From Promicromonospora sp. Populi (GTDB lineage Bacteria > Actinomycetota > Actinomycetes > Actinomycetales > Cellulomonadaceae), in assembly GCF_041081105.1 (NCBI RefSeq), contig NZ_CP163528.1:4030001-4094000 (forward strand): a stretch of DNA of 64,000 bases. Direction: 5' to 3'. The notes below the pieces were generated by a model. That model had not been told where the DNA came from. It made no database searches and was given only the letters and a program-made list of their open reading frames with translations. How positions within the stretch are numbered: position 1 is the first letter of the stretch; every line of letters begins with the position of its first letter. A program made the translations under genes and the position numbers. Shown piece after piece: positions 8,488 through 16,567 of the stretch.

Positions 8488-11124
8488 ATGGTCAACTCCG
8501 GCACCCCCCAGCGCCTCGTCGTGGTCGGCGGCGGCATGGTCGCGCAGCGGCTCGTCGAGGCCCTCCGCGCCCGGGATGACGCCGGTCGCTACCACGTCAC
8601 CGTCTTCGCCGAGGAGCCCCGCGCACCCTACGACCGGGTGGGCCTGACCCGCTGGTTCGCGGACGGCCCCGACGGAATCGCTCTGGGTGACCCGGCCCTG
8701 TGGGCCGACCCGCACGTGACCCTGCACACGGACCGCAAGATCGAATCGATCGACCGCGAGGCCAAGACCGTCACCGACCGCCTGGGCAACGTCCACGCCT
8801 ACGACGAGCTCGTGCTTGCCACCGGCTCCAGCGCTGCGATGCCGCCCATCCCGGGCAACGACCTGCCGGGCGTCTTTGTGTACCGCACCATCGACGACGT
8901 CGCGGCGCTGCGCGGTTGGGTGGAGCAGAAGCGCAAGACCTACCCGGAGGGCAAGCCGGTCCGCGGGGCCGTGATCGGCGGCGGCCTGCTGGGCCTGGAG
9001 GCCGCGGGCGCGCTCACCGCGCTCGACGCGCAGGCCACGGTGATCGAGTTCGGCACGCACCTCATGGGCGTGCAGGTGGACCTCGGCGGTGGCCAGGCGC
9101 TGAAGCGCCTTATCAATGGCCAGGGCATCGGAGTCCGCACCGAGACCGCCACCAGCCAGATGAAGCCGCACCGGCGCACCGGCCACGTCGGTCGGCTGGA
9201 CTTCGCCGACGGCGGGCGGCTCGACGTCGACGTCGTAGTGGTGGCCACGGGCGTGCGCCCCCGCGACGAGCTTGCCCGCGCGGCCGGGCTGCCGATCGGG
9301 GAGCGCGGCGGCGCCGTCGTCGACCTGTCGTGCCGTACCGAGGACCCGAACATCTGGGCCGTGGGCGAGGTGGCCTGCATCGAGGGCCGCTGCATCGGCC
9401 TGGTCGCGCCCGGCAACACGATGGCCGAGGTGGTCGTGGACCGGCTGCTCGGCGGCCTCGCGGAGTTCCCCGGCGCGGACACCGCGACCAAGCTCAAGCT
9501 CTCCGGCGTCGACGTCGCGTCGTTCGGCGACGCGCACGCCCGGACCGAGGACGCCGTCGAGGTGGTCTGGGCCGACCCCGTGGCCGGCGTCTACAAGAAG
9601 CTTGTCCTGTCCGACGACGCGCGCACCCTCCTGGGCGGTGTCTTCGTGGGCGACGCCGGACCCTACGCCAGCCTGCGCCCCATGCTCGGCGCGGCGCTGC
9701 CCGGCGAGGACCCGAGCGCATTCCTGCTCCCCGAGGGTGGCGGCGGCGCCCCGAGCCTGGAGCTGCCCGACGACGCCAACGTCTGCTCCTGCAACAGCGT
9801 CTCGGCCGGCACGATCCGGGGCGCCGTCACCGAGCACGACTGCACCGACGTCCCGGGCGTGAAGGCCTGCACCCGGGCAGGCACCACCTGCGGCGCCTGC
9901 CTGCCGCTGGTCAAGAAGCTCGTCGACACCGAGCTGGAGCGCGCGGGCATCGAGGTCAGCACCGCGCTCTGCGAGCACTTCGAGATGTCCCGCGCCCAGC
10001 TGTTCGACGCTGTCCGGGTAGCCGACCTGCACTCGTTCAGCGACATCGTGGGCCGGTTCGGGCGCGAGAGTGTCGCAGCCGACGGCACGGGCGTCGCCAA
10101 GGGCCGGGGCTGCGATATCTGCAAGCCGGTGGTGGCCTCGATCCTGGCGAGCCTCGGCAACGGCCACATCCTGGCCGGCGAGCAGTCCACGCTGCAGGAC
10201 ACCAACGACCACATGCTCGCCAACCTGCAGAAGGACGGCACGTACTCAGTTGTGCCCCGGATGCCCGGCGGTGAGGTCACACCGGACGGGCTCATCGTCG
10301 TCGGACAGGTTGCCAAGGACTTCGGGCTGTACACGAAGATCACCGGCGGTCAGCGCATCGACATGTTCGGCGCGCGCGTGGAGCAGCTGCCGGACATCTG
10401 GCGGCGGCTTGTCGACGCCGGCTTCGAGTCCGGGCACGCCTACGGCAAGTCGCTGCGTACCGTGAAGTCGTGCGTCGGGTCCACGTGGTGCCGGTACGGC
10501 GTGCAGGATTCCGTGGGCATGGCCGTCGAGCTGGAGCTGCGCTACCGGGGCCTGCGCTCGCCGCACAAGCTCAAGCTCGGTGTCTCGGGCTGTGCCCGCG
10601 AGTGCGCGGAGGCGCGCGGCAAGGACGTGGGCGTCATCGCCACGGACAAGGGCTGGAACATGTACGTGGGCGGCAACGGCGGGCAGACGCCGCGGCACGC
10701 GAAGCTGCTCGCCGAGGACCTGACGTCCGAGGAGCTGCTGCGCACCATCGATCGGTTCCTCATGTACTACGTGCGCACCGCCGATCGGCTGCAGCGCACC
10801 GCGCCGTGGATCGAGGAGGTCGACGGCGGCCTCGACGGCGTCCGCGAGGTGATCATTGAGGACTCGCTCGGCATCTGCGCTGACCTCGACGCCGCCATGG
10901 CCCGCCACGTGGAGAACTACGAGGACGAGTGGAAGGCCGTGCTGGAGGACCCGGAGAAGCTGCGCCGGTTCTCCTCCTTCGTCAACGCCCCCAAGGACGC
11001 CGACCCGTCGCTGGCCTACGTCGAGGAGCGCGGCCAGCGCCGCCCGGCGACGGCGGCGGAGCGAGCAGCGGGAGCGACGTCCGGCGTCGTCATCGCGGGC
11101 CCCAAGCTGGAGGTGCGCGCATGA
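8488..11124 (+). CDS. nirB: Assimilatory nitrite reductase (NAD(P)H), large subunit NirB
   Basis: The 878-residue enzyme reduces nitrite to ammonium in the cytoplasm. It begins with FAD and NAD(P) Rossmann folds (LVVVGGGMVAQRL; AVIGGGLLGLEAAG). A BFD-like [2Fe-2S] domain follows with Cys433, Cys435, Cys468 and Cys471. The C-terminal half holds the siroheme/[4Fe-4S] ligands Cys662-x5-Cys668 and Cys702-x3-Cys706 (KSCVGSTWCRYG, SGCARECAEA). Length and order match NirB. The ATG at 8488 places the FAD motif at residue 9. The stop overlaps the nirD ATG, starting a coupled nirB-nirD-cobA-hemD operon. Confidence 0.95.
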   Translation: MVNSGTPQRLVVVGGGMVAQRLVEALRARDDAGRYHVTVFAEEPRAPYDRVGLTRWFADGPDGIALGDPALWADPHVTLHTDRKIESIDREAKTVTDRLGNVHAYDELVLATGSSAAMPPIPGNDLPGVFVYRTIDDVAALRGWVEQKRKTYPEGKPVRGAVIGGGLLGLEAAGALTALDAQATVIEFGTHLMGVQVDLGGGQALKRLINGQGIGVRTETATSQMKPHRRTGHVGRLDFADGGRLDVDVVVVATGVRPRDELARAAGLPIGERGGAVVDLSCRTEDPNIWAVGEVACIEGRCIGLVAPGNTMAEVVVDRLLGGLAEFPGADTATKLKLSGVDVASFGDAHARTEDAVEVVWADPVAGVYKKLVLSDDARTLLGGVFVGDAGPYASLRPMLGAALPGEDPSAFLLPEGGGGAPSLELPDDANVCSCNSVSAGTIRGAVTEHDCTDVPGVKACTRAGTTCGACLPLVKKLVDTELERAGIEVSTALCEHFEMSRAQLFDAVRVADLHSFSDIVGRFGRESVAADGTGVAKGRGCDICKPVVASILASLGNGHILAGEQSTLQDTNDHMLANLQKDGTYSVVPRMPGGEVTPDGLIVVGQVAKDFGLYTKITGGQRIDMFGARVEQLPDIWRRLVDAGFESGHAYGKSLRTVKSCVGSTWCRYGVQDSVGMAVELELRYRGLRSPHKLKLGVSGCARECAEARGKDVGVIATDKGWNMYVGGNGGQTPRHAKLLAEDLTSEELLRTIDRFLMYYVRTADRLQRTAPWIEEVDGGLDGVREVIIEDSLGICADLDAAMARHVENYEDEWKAVLEDPEKLRRFSSFVNAPKDADPSLAYVEERGQRRPATAAERAAGATSGVVIAGPKLEVRA

Positions 11125-11561
11125 GCCTCCCCGACCTGTCAGACGCCCAGATCACTGGGGAGACCTGGGCGTCTGACAGCCTGGGCGTGGGCCGCTGGGA
11201 GCGGGCCTGCCTCCTCACTGACCTGTTCCCCGAGCGCGGCGCGGCCGCGCTCTTCGGCACGGTCCAGGTGGCACTCTTCCGGCTGCCCGACGACGCCGCC
11301 TACGGCGTCCACGCCGGTCAGGTGTACGCGGTCCAGAACCTCGACCCGTTCTCCGGGGCGCACGTGCTGTCGCGGGGCATCGTCGGTACGCGGGCCGGGG
11401 AGCCCACGGTGGCCGCCCCGGTCTACAAGCAGGTGTTCTCCCTGGTCACAGGCAAGTGCCTGGTCACGGCGGACAAGACCCCCAAGGAGAACCTGCCCTC
11501 GGACCTGGCGACCTACCCGGTCAGGCTCTGCGACGGCATGGTCCATGTGGGCCTCCCATGA
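11121..11561 (+). CDS. nirD: Nitrite reductase (NAD(P)H), small subunit NirD
   Basis: A 146-residue Rieske-fold subunit of assimilatory nitrite reductase. The conserved core reads VALFRLPDD, NLDPFSGAHVLSRGIVG and PVYKQVFSLVTGKC; as in other NirD proteins the Rieske cluster ligands are not conserved. The ATG at 11121 overlaps the nirB stop and follows GGAGG by 7 nt. Residues 6-19 are encoded by a hairpin repeat that recurs elsewhere in the window, so the N-terminus is about 20 residues longer than needed. An in-frame GTG at 11187 would exclude the repeat but lacks a ribosome site. Confidence 0.92.
   Translation: MSLPDLSDAQITGETWASDSLGVGRWERACLLTDLFPERGAAALFGTVQVALFRLPDDAAYGVHAGQVYAVQNLDPFSGAHVLSRGIVGTRAGEPTVAAPVYKQVFSLVTGKCLVTADKTPKENLPSDLATYPVRLCDGMVHVGLP
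11137..11178. repeat. Family A hairpin element inside the nirD 5' coding region
   Basis: Arms of 14 bp (TGTCAGACGCCCAG at 11137-11150 and its complement at 11165-11178) flank a 14-nt centre. The arm sequence matches the intergenic hairpins at 25412, 28933 and 45584. Here the element is translated in frame near the N-terminus of NirD or, if the downstream GTG is used, lies between nirB and nirD. Confidence 0.75.
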
Positions 11562-12442
11562 CACCGCCCGAACCCGCCCAGTGCTGTGTGTTCGCCCGTC
11601 CGGGAGGCTCGGCGGGGGCGAATGTCCAGCACTCAGCGAAGGGGCGGGTGACGCTTGTCGGGGGTGGGCCCGGGGCTGTTGATCTGCTGACCGTCCGGGC
11701 CTGGCGGGTGTTGCAGTCGGCCGATGTAGTGGTCGCGGACCGGCTGGGTCCCGTCGAGATCCTCGCTGAGCTCCCGCCGCACGTCCGCGTGGTCGACGTC
11801 GGCAAGGAGCCCGGCCGTCATCCCGTGCCGCAGGAGCGCATCAACGAGCTGCTCGTGGAGCACGCGCGGGCGGGCGCGCACGTGGTGCGGCTCAAGGGCG
11901 GCGACCCGTTCGTTCTCGGCCGGGGCGGCGAGGAGGTCGCCGCGTGCCTGGCGGCCGGCGTGCCGGTCGAGGTGGTGCCGGGCGTGACGTCCGCCGTCGC
12001 CGTGCCGGGGCTGGCCGGGATACCGCTCACCCATCGCGGGGTCACGACGGGGTTCCACGTGGTCTCGGGCCACTGCGCCCCTGGGTCGGCAGATCCAAAG
12101 GTCACCCCCACGTCTGATACAAAAGGGCCGCTCGATGCGGCCGCTCTGGCCTGCGTACGGGATGCCACGGCTACCCTTGTTGTACTGATGGGGGTGCGGT
12201 CCCTCGGCGCGATAGTGGCGCAGTCCCTGGCCGCAGGCGCCGATCCCGGAACTCCCGTGGCGATCGTGGAGAACGGTTCCATGCCGGAGCAGCGTGTCAC
12301 GCGGGCCCGCCTCGAGGCGGCGGCCGAAGTGGCAGCGGCCCGCGGTGTGCGTTCGCCCGCGGTCGTCGTCATCGGCCGAGTGGCAGCTGCTGGGCTTCTG
12401 GAGGGTACAAGTGAGCGACGTCTGGCAGGTGCCGGTGTCTGA
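11558..12442 (+). CDS. cobA: Uroporphyrinogen-III C-methyltransferase (siroheme pathway)
   Basis: This 294-residue SAM-dependent methyltransferase makes precorrin-2, the precursor of the siroheme needed by NirB. Recognisable motifs are LVGGGPGAVDLLTVRAWRVL (about residues 30-50), the VVRLKGGDPFVLGRGGEE block, GVTSAVAVPGLAGIPLTHR and LVVLMGV. The ATG at 11558 overlaps the nirD stop (ATGA), so the first 28 residues before the core are weakly conserved. The region after the SGH motif (VSGHCAPGSADPKVTPTSDT) looks expanded relative to the usual family spacing. The NirB-operon position implies dedicated cofactor supply. Confidence 0.92.
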   Translation: MTPPEPAQCCVFARPGGSAGANVQHSAKGRVTLVGGGPGAVDLLTVRAWRVLQSADVVVADRLGPVEILAELPPHVRVVDVGKEPGRHPVPQERINELLVEHARAGAHVVRLKGGDPFVLGRGGEEVAACLAAGVPVEVVPGVTSAVAVPGLAGIPLTHRGVTTGFHVVSGHCAPGSADPKVTPTSDTKGPLDAAALACVRDATATLVVLMGVRSLGAIVAQSLAAGADPGTPVAIVENGSMPEQRVTRARLEAAAEVAAARGVRSPAVVVIGRVAAAGLLEGTSERRLAGAGV

Positions 12443-13586
12443 CGTCGCGGCGCCCGCCCACGCCCACGCGACTCACCCGACACTGGGTCAGGTCATGGCC
12501 GGAGCGACGGTGCTCGTCACGGCGGAGCGCCGGGCCAGCGAGCTTGCCGCCGCCCTGGAGCGGCGCGGCGCTACGATCCGGCACGCGCCGGTGCTCAGCA
12601 TGATCCCGCACGTCGACGACGAGACGCTGATCGCCGCGACCCGCGCCATCGTCTCCGCCCCGCCCGACGTCGTGGTGGTCACCACCGGGATCGGCTTCCG
12701 CGCCTGGATCGAGGCCGCCGACGCGCACGGGCTCGCCGAGCCGCTTCTTGACCTGCTGGGGGAGACCCGGCTCGTCGCCCGCGGCCCCAAGGCCCGCGGC
12801 GCGATCCAGGCCGCGGGTCTGCAGGCGGACTGGGTCGCCGAGTCCGAGACCTCCGCCGAGGTGGCGGAGGTGCTGCTCAGCGAGGGTGTGCAGGGGCTAC
12901 GAATCGCCATCCAGCACCACGGCGCCGGTGCCGACGGGCTCGACGAGGTGTTCGAGAAGGCGGGCGCGCAGGTGGCGAGCCTCGTCGTCTACCGGTGGGG
13001 CCCGGCGCCGGACCCGCAGGCGGTACGCGACTCCGTCTACGCGGTGGCCGACGGTGAGATCGACGCCGTCGTGTTCACGTCCGCGCCCGGTTCCTACGCC
13101 TGGGTGCAGGCCGTGGAGGCGGAGGGCCTGCTGGACCGGGTGCGCGCCCGGTTCGTCGACGGCGGGACGGTCGCGGCCGCCGTCGGGCCGATCACCGCCA
13201 AGCCCCTGGAGCACCGGGGGATCGTGCCCCTGCAGCCCGAGCGGGGCCGGCTCGGCGCGCTCGTCCGTGCGCTGGTGGGGCACTACGAGCACATCGACTC
13301 CGTTGCGCTGGGCACCGTTGCCGGGTCGCTGGTGATCCGCGCGCGCGTGGCGGTGCTGGACGGGAAGGTGCTGCCGCTGTCGCCGACCGGCGTCACGGTG
13401 CTGCGCCTGCTCGCCGCCGCCGAGGGCGACGTCGTGCCCCGCGACCAGGTGCTGGCCGCGCTGCCGGGCGACTCCCAGGACACGCACGCCGCGGAGGTAG
13501 CGATCGCCCGCCTGCGCGAGGCGGCCGGCCGCCGCGACCTGATCCGCACGGTGGTCAAACGCGGCTACCGCATCGAGCTGGCCTGA
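12411..13586 (+). CDS. Uroporphyrinogen-III synthase domain fused to OmpR-type wHTH (HemD-like/NnaR-like regulator)
   Basis: This 391-residue protein has a HemD-type uroporphyrinogen-III synthase fold (residues about 20-285; ERRASELAAALERRGATI, FTSAPGSYAWVQAVEAEG) and a C-terminal winged helix of the Trans_reg_C type (VLRLLAAAEGDVVPRDQVLAAL, ending KRGYRIELA). The same architecture is known for mycobacterial NnaR (Rv0260c family), which co-regulates nitrate/nitrite assimilation, so a regulatory role here is likely. Whether synthase activity remains is unclear. The GTG at 12411 follows GGAGGG and overlaps cobA by 32 bp; the in-frame start at 12294 would lie deep in cobA. Confidence 0.85.
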   Translation: MSDVWQVPVSDVAAPAHAHATHPTLGQVMAGATVLVTAERRASELAAALERRGATIRHAPVLSMIPHVDDETLIAATRAIVSAPPDVVVVTTGIGFRAWIEAADAHGLAEPLLDLLGETRLVARGPKARGAIQAAGLQADWVAESETSAEVAEVLLSEGVQGLRIAIQHHGAGADGLDEVFEKAGAQVASLVVYRWGPAPDPQAVRDSVYAVADGEIDAVVFTSAPGSYAWVQAVEAEGLLDRVRARFVDGGTVAAAVGPITAKPLEHRGIVPLQPERGRLGALVRALVGHYEHIDSVALGTVAGSLVIRARVAVLDGKVLPLSPTGVTVLRLLAAAEGDVVPRDQVLAALPGDSQDTHAAEVAIARLREAAGRRDLIRTVVKRGYRIELA

Positions 13587-13592
13587 GGTCGT

Positions 13593-13630
13593 TACAACGA
13601 CCCGGTTGTATCGCTCACCAGATGAGCGAT
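13593..13630. promoter_or_regulatory. Nested inverted repeats upstream of HEPN/MNT pair (probable operator, possibly terminator of nir operon)
   Basis: TACAAC-GACCCG-GTTGTA spans 13593-13610, and ATCGCTCA-CCAGA-TGAGCGAT spans 13610-13630 with perfect 8-bp arms. A competing GGTCGT/ACGACC hairpin (13587-13602) overlaps the first and could end the nir transcript. The second palindrome ends 11 nt before the ATG of the MNT protein, which itself carries an N-terminal winged helix, so autoregulation is plausible. Confidence 0.5.
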
Positions 13631-13641
13631 AGGATCTGGGT

Positions 13642-14214
13642 ATGTCGCAGACGGTCCCGATCTTCCGCTCCGCCCTCCAGGAGTCGGTGCTGCGCGCGAT
13701 CTTTCGGTCGGACCGGCCGCTCTCGTCGGCCGAGATCGCACGCGCTACCGGCGAGCCCACATCGTCGGTGTCCCGTGAGGTCCGCGCGCTCACAAAGGCG
13801 GGCGTCCTGACGACCCGACAGGCAGGGCGCCGCTCGCTGGTCTCGTTCGACGAGTCGTCGCCTGTCGTTCCGGGTCTACGCATGATGCTCAGCGCGACGA
13901 CACGTCACGGATTCCGGCCGCGCTCAAGGCTGGGCTGGGCTGTCGCAGCGCACCGTAAAGAGTTGGTTGCCCTCGCTGGGCGGTACGGGTTGTTGCACCC
14001 ACGGTTGTTCGGCTCCGTCGCACGAGGGGACGACGGCCCCGACTCCGACATCGACATCCTGGTCGATGTCGCGCACGGACGTGGCCTGGGCGACCTGGCG
14101 GCGTTTGTAGTTGCGGCCACGGACCTGCTTGGCGCCAAGGTCGACGTGGCGGACGCCGGGGCACTGATCCCCGACGTCGTTCGTGAGGCCGCGCGCGAGG
14201 CGGTGCCCCTGTGA
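13642..14214 (+). CDS. MNT-type nucleotidyltransferase antitoxin with N-terminal winged helix
   Basis: This 190-residue protein pairs an N-terminal MarR/ArsR-like winged helix (residues about 10-75; SSAEIARATGEPTSSVSREVRALTK... region) with a minimal nucleotidyltransferase. The catalytic pattern is GSVARGDDGPDSDIDILVD, with Gly124-Ser125 and Asp136/Asp138. In characterised HEPN/MNT modules the MNT enzyme neutralises the HEPN RNase by adding AMP to a conserved Tyr. The stop overlaps the HEPN start (GTGA), so the two are translated together. The palindrome directly upstream suits autoregulation by the wHTH domain, which would make this a combined antitoxin and repressor. That last point is inference. 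Confidence 0.82.
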   Translation: MSQTVPIFRSALQESVLRAIFRSDRPLSSAEIARATGEPTSSVSREVRALTKAGVLTTRQAGRRSLVSFDESSPVVPGLRMMLSATTRHGFRPRSRLGWAVAAHRKELVALAGRYGLLHPRLFGSVARGDDGPDSDIDILVDVAHGRGLGDLAAFVVAATDLLGAKVDVADAGALIPDVVREAAREAVPL

Positions 14215-14576
14215 ACGCCGCTGCGCGCAGGACGCCGGCCTGGCACGTTCGCCGGGCCCTGGACCACATCGCGACACTCCGGGATCACCTGGATCGGGGA
14301 CTGGATTTCGACGACCCGCTGTTGCAGGACGCAGTCGCAATGCAGCTGGCGTCCGCGATCGATGCGTTGAAGGCAGCCGACTCGGCCGGGAACGGCAGGG
14401 TCGCCGAGGCGTTCGGCAGCGCTTGGCCGAAGACCACCGGTATGCGCAATGTCCTGGCTCACGAGTACTTCGGCGTCAACGTCGAAGTACTCGAGGCGAC
14501 GGTCACGAACGAGCTCGACGGGCTCGAGCAGACTGCACGTGAGCTCGTCGCCGAATGGGACGAGAGCAAGGGCTGA
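14211..14576 (+). CDS. HEPN-domain toxin (DUF86 family)
   Basis: A 121-residue all-helical HEPN protein. The active-site motif R-x4-H-x-Y is present as RNVLAHEY (Arg79, His84, Tyr86), typical of HEPN RNases such as HepT; Tyr86 is the residue modified by the partner MNT enzyme in characterised systems. The GTG at 14211 overlaps the antitoxin stop. Order (antitoxin first, toxin second) and overlap match the family. Physiological role is unknown; stress response or phage defence are the usual proposals. Confidence 0.85.
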   Translation: MNAAARRTPAWHVRRALDHIATLRDHLDRGLDFDDPLLQDAVAMQLASAIDALKAADSAGNGRVAEAFGSAWPKTTGMRNVLAHEYFGVNVEVLEATVTNELDGLEQTARELVAEWDESKG

Positions 14577-14625
14577 CCAGGTTCGGCGATCCGCCCTGGA
14601 TCAATCGGGCTTCACGGTCCGGACT

Positions 14626-14650
14626 CAACGTTCTGTGCCTCCCGACCGTT
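14626..14650 (+). promoter_or_regulatory. Candidate ECF promoter of sigma unit 1
   Basis: CAAC at 14626-14629 and CGTT at 14647-14650 are 17 nt apart, 29 nt before the ATG. The same two-box layout with identical spacing precedes all seven sigma units in this window. Confidence 0.55.
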
Positions 14651-14679
14651 ACAGGCGGCGGGACGAGAGGAGCGTCGAC

Positions 14680-16098
14680 ATGGCGCAGTGGGAGACGGAG
14701 CTCAACGAGCTCGTGATGCGGCGCAGCGGTGCGCTGGTCGGGTACGCGTACTCGTTGACGCGGGACAAGTCGCAGGCCGAGGACCTGGTGCAGGACGCGC
14801 TGGTCAAGGTGTACTCCCGCCTGCGGCGTCCGCCGTCGGTCGGGCAGTCGGGGTTCGACCTGGACCGGCCCCAGTCGTCCAACGCCGAGGGCTACGTGCG
14901 GCGCGCGATCCTCACGATCTACCTGGACGGATACCGGCGCCGGAACCACTGGTCCGGACTCAAGCACCTGCTGGCCGACGACGCATACGCACCGGCCGCA
15001 GACCGCGTCGCCACCGCGCGCGTCGATGTCGGCGTCGCGCTGAAGCAGCTCTCGCCCCGGCAGCGCGAAGCGGTGATGATGCGCTTCTTTGACGACCTCA
15101 CGGTGCCGCAGATCGCGGCCGCCCTCGGCACGAGCCAGGGCACCATCAAGCGGCACCTCTTCGACGCGACGGCGGTGCTGCGCCAGGCCCTGGCCGAGGT
15201 CTCGGTGCCCGCGATGGACACCGATCTCGACGAGCGGCTGGACACGATGGCCGGTGCGGTGCGCCGTCGTCGGACGGCGAAGGTGGGCGCCGTGGCCGGG
15301 GTGTCGATGGTGCTGGCCGTTGCGCTCGCGTGGGGCGCGTTCGCCGTCAGGCCATGGATCCGGTCGGAGCCGCTGCCTGCGGACGAGCGGGTCGACTACA
15401 CGCCGGGATACGTGCCGGCGGGCTGGCAGAGCGAAGACGGGCGCTACAACGAGCTCTACTGCGGGATGCCGGTCGAGGAGCTCTACGCCATGGACCCCGG
15501 GACCTACGACGTCGAGATAGCTGGCGATCTCACGCCGATCGTCGACGGTACGGACTCCCACTGGGAGCTCCCTGTCACGATCTCCGGCACCCTGCCCGAC
15601 GGTGCGCCCGAGGAGCCGGACCAGGAGGGCGCGACGTTCATCACCGACCCGTTCATCCTGTGGATTCATGACGGTCGGGTGGTCGACTTCGTCGGTACCG
15701 GGTGGAGTGGGGGTGACGCGGCGCCCGAGCTGGTAGAGGCGGGGACCTGGAGCGGGACGGCGAGAGCGGAGAACTCGACGTCGTGCCGAGCGGAGACATT
15801 CGTGCAGGAGGGCTTCGGGGAATACGTCAACGAGCGGCAAGGCGCACGGTACGAGCTGCGGGCGGCGGCGGTGGATCTCTGGGCACAGAACATACGAGGA
15901 CAACGGGTTCACCCTCGCGATCAGCGACCCGATCACCGTGGACCTGGACAGCGGCGCCGCCCCGCTACCAGCCTTCCCCGCGCCGTCGGACGACTGCAGC
16001 GGGGCCGCCTACGCGGGCCGGGAGGTGAAGGCCCAGGACCTTCCGGACGAGGTGAGAGCTCTCGCAGCGGAGCTCCTCGAAGCTGTCACCACCTGTGA
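14680..16098 (+). CDS. SigE-family ECF sigma factor fused to transmembrane and extracytoplasmic region, C-terminus frameshifted (unit 1)
   Basis: The first 170 residues are a two-domain ECF sigma factor of the SigE family: region 2 (VGYAYSLTRDKSQAEDLVQDALVKVYSRL) and region 4 (LSPRQREAVMMRFFDDLTVPQIAAALGTS). A basic stop-transfer patch (RRRRTAK) and one helix (about residues 204-226) lead to an extracytoplasmic domain with YCGMPVEEL and TSCRAE. After about 15880 the frame changes: the last 70 residues are out of frame, and the homologous continuation is read in another frame to 16480. The start at 14680 (MAQWE) follows GAGAGGAG and matches the paralogues. It may be a decayed gene or carry a sequencing error. 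Confidence 0.75.
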   Translation: MAQWETELNELVMRRSGALVGYAYSLTRDKSQAEDLVQDALVKVYSRLRRPPSVGQSGFDLDRPQSSNAEGYVRRAILTIYLDGYRRRNHWSGLKHLLADDAYAPAADRVATARVDVGVALKQLSPRQREAVMMRFFDDLTVPQIAAALGTSQGTIKRHLFDATAVLRQALAEVSVPAMDTDLDERLDTMAGAVRRRRTAKVGAVAGVSMVLAVALAWGAFAVRPWIRSEPLPADERVDYTPGYVPAGWQSEDGRYNELYCGMPVEELYAMDPGTYDVEIAGDLTPIVDGTDSHWELPVTISGTLPDGAPEEPDQEGATFITDPFILWIHDGRVVDFVGTGWSGGDAAPELVEAGTWSGTARAENSTSCRAETFVQEGFGEYVNERQGARYELRAAAVDLWAQNIRGQRVHPRDQRPDHRGPGQRRRPATSLPRAVGRLQRGRLRGPGGEGPGPSGRGESSRSGAPRSCHHL

Positions 16099-16480
16099 CC
16101 CGCGGCAGGTCGCCGAGCTCGGTCAAGGCATCATGACGCTGCCTCGTTCCCCCTGGCTCACGCCGGGGATCAACGAGGTCTTCGGATTGCCGGAGACCGA
16201 CGGAAGAATGCCGTACGCGATGGTCGCGCGGCTCCTGACTGAGACCGAGCCGGGCGCCCTGGCCGTGCCGGGGTCCTCCCAGCTTGTCTGGCCGGCGGTG
16301 TCTCAAGGGGTCGAGAACGACGCGGCATGGCAGGAGGCGATCGACGCCGGGGTGGTCACCGAGGAGCAGGCCGCAGCAGACCGTGCTGAGGGGACCTACA
16401 CGGGGTGGCGGCTGCAGATCTCTTTCGGCGGTGAGATGCCTGGGGCCCGCTGGGGGGCGTTCTACGAGGGCAGCGACTGA
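15890..16480 (+). pseudogene. Out-of-frame C-terminal remainder of sigma unit 1
   Basis: Read in the frame of the 16480 stop, this segment gives TYEDNGFTLAISDPITVDLD, then SDDCSGAAYAGR, LLEAVTTCD, ARLLTETEPG and DAAWQEAIDAGVVTEEQAA. It aligns with the C-terminal part of unit 2. Joining it to 14680 needs one net +1 (or -2) shift within about 15855-15895, a stretch with GGC repeats. Resequencing would settle whether the break is real. Confidence 0.7.
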
Positions 16481-16508
16481 CGCTCCCGAATTTTCTCGCG
16501 GTTGCCTG

Positions 16509-16533
16509 CATCGTTTTCCCGTTCCCGCCCGTC
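16509..16533 (+). promoter_or_regulatory. Candidate ECF promoter of sigma unit 2
   Basis: CATC at 16509-16512 and CGTC at 16530-16533 are 17 nt apart, 34 nt before the ATG. The block CCCGCCCGTCAGGGAG is nearly identical in front of units 2, 3 and 4. Confidence 0.5.
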
Positions 16534-16567
16534 AGGGAGCATGAGGCAGGCAGAGGAGGCGTTTTTG

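Noticed and set aside
11187..11561. Shorter nirD from GTG 11187
   Set aside because: It would put the family A hairpin outside the gene, but it has no ribosome site, whereas ATG 11121 has GGAGG and overlaps the nirB stop.
14449..14679. Upstream extension of sigma unit 1
   Set aside because: It runs through the HEPN gene in another frame; all paralogues start at MAxWE.
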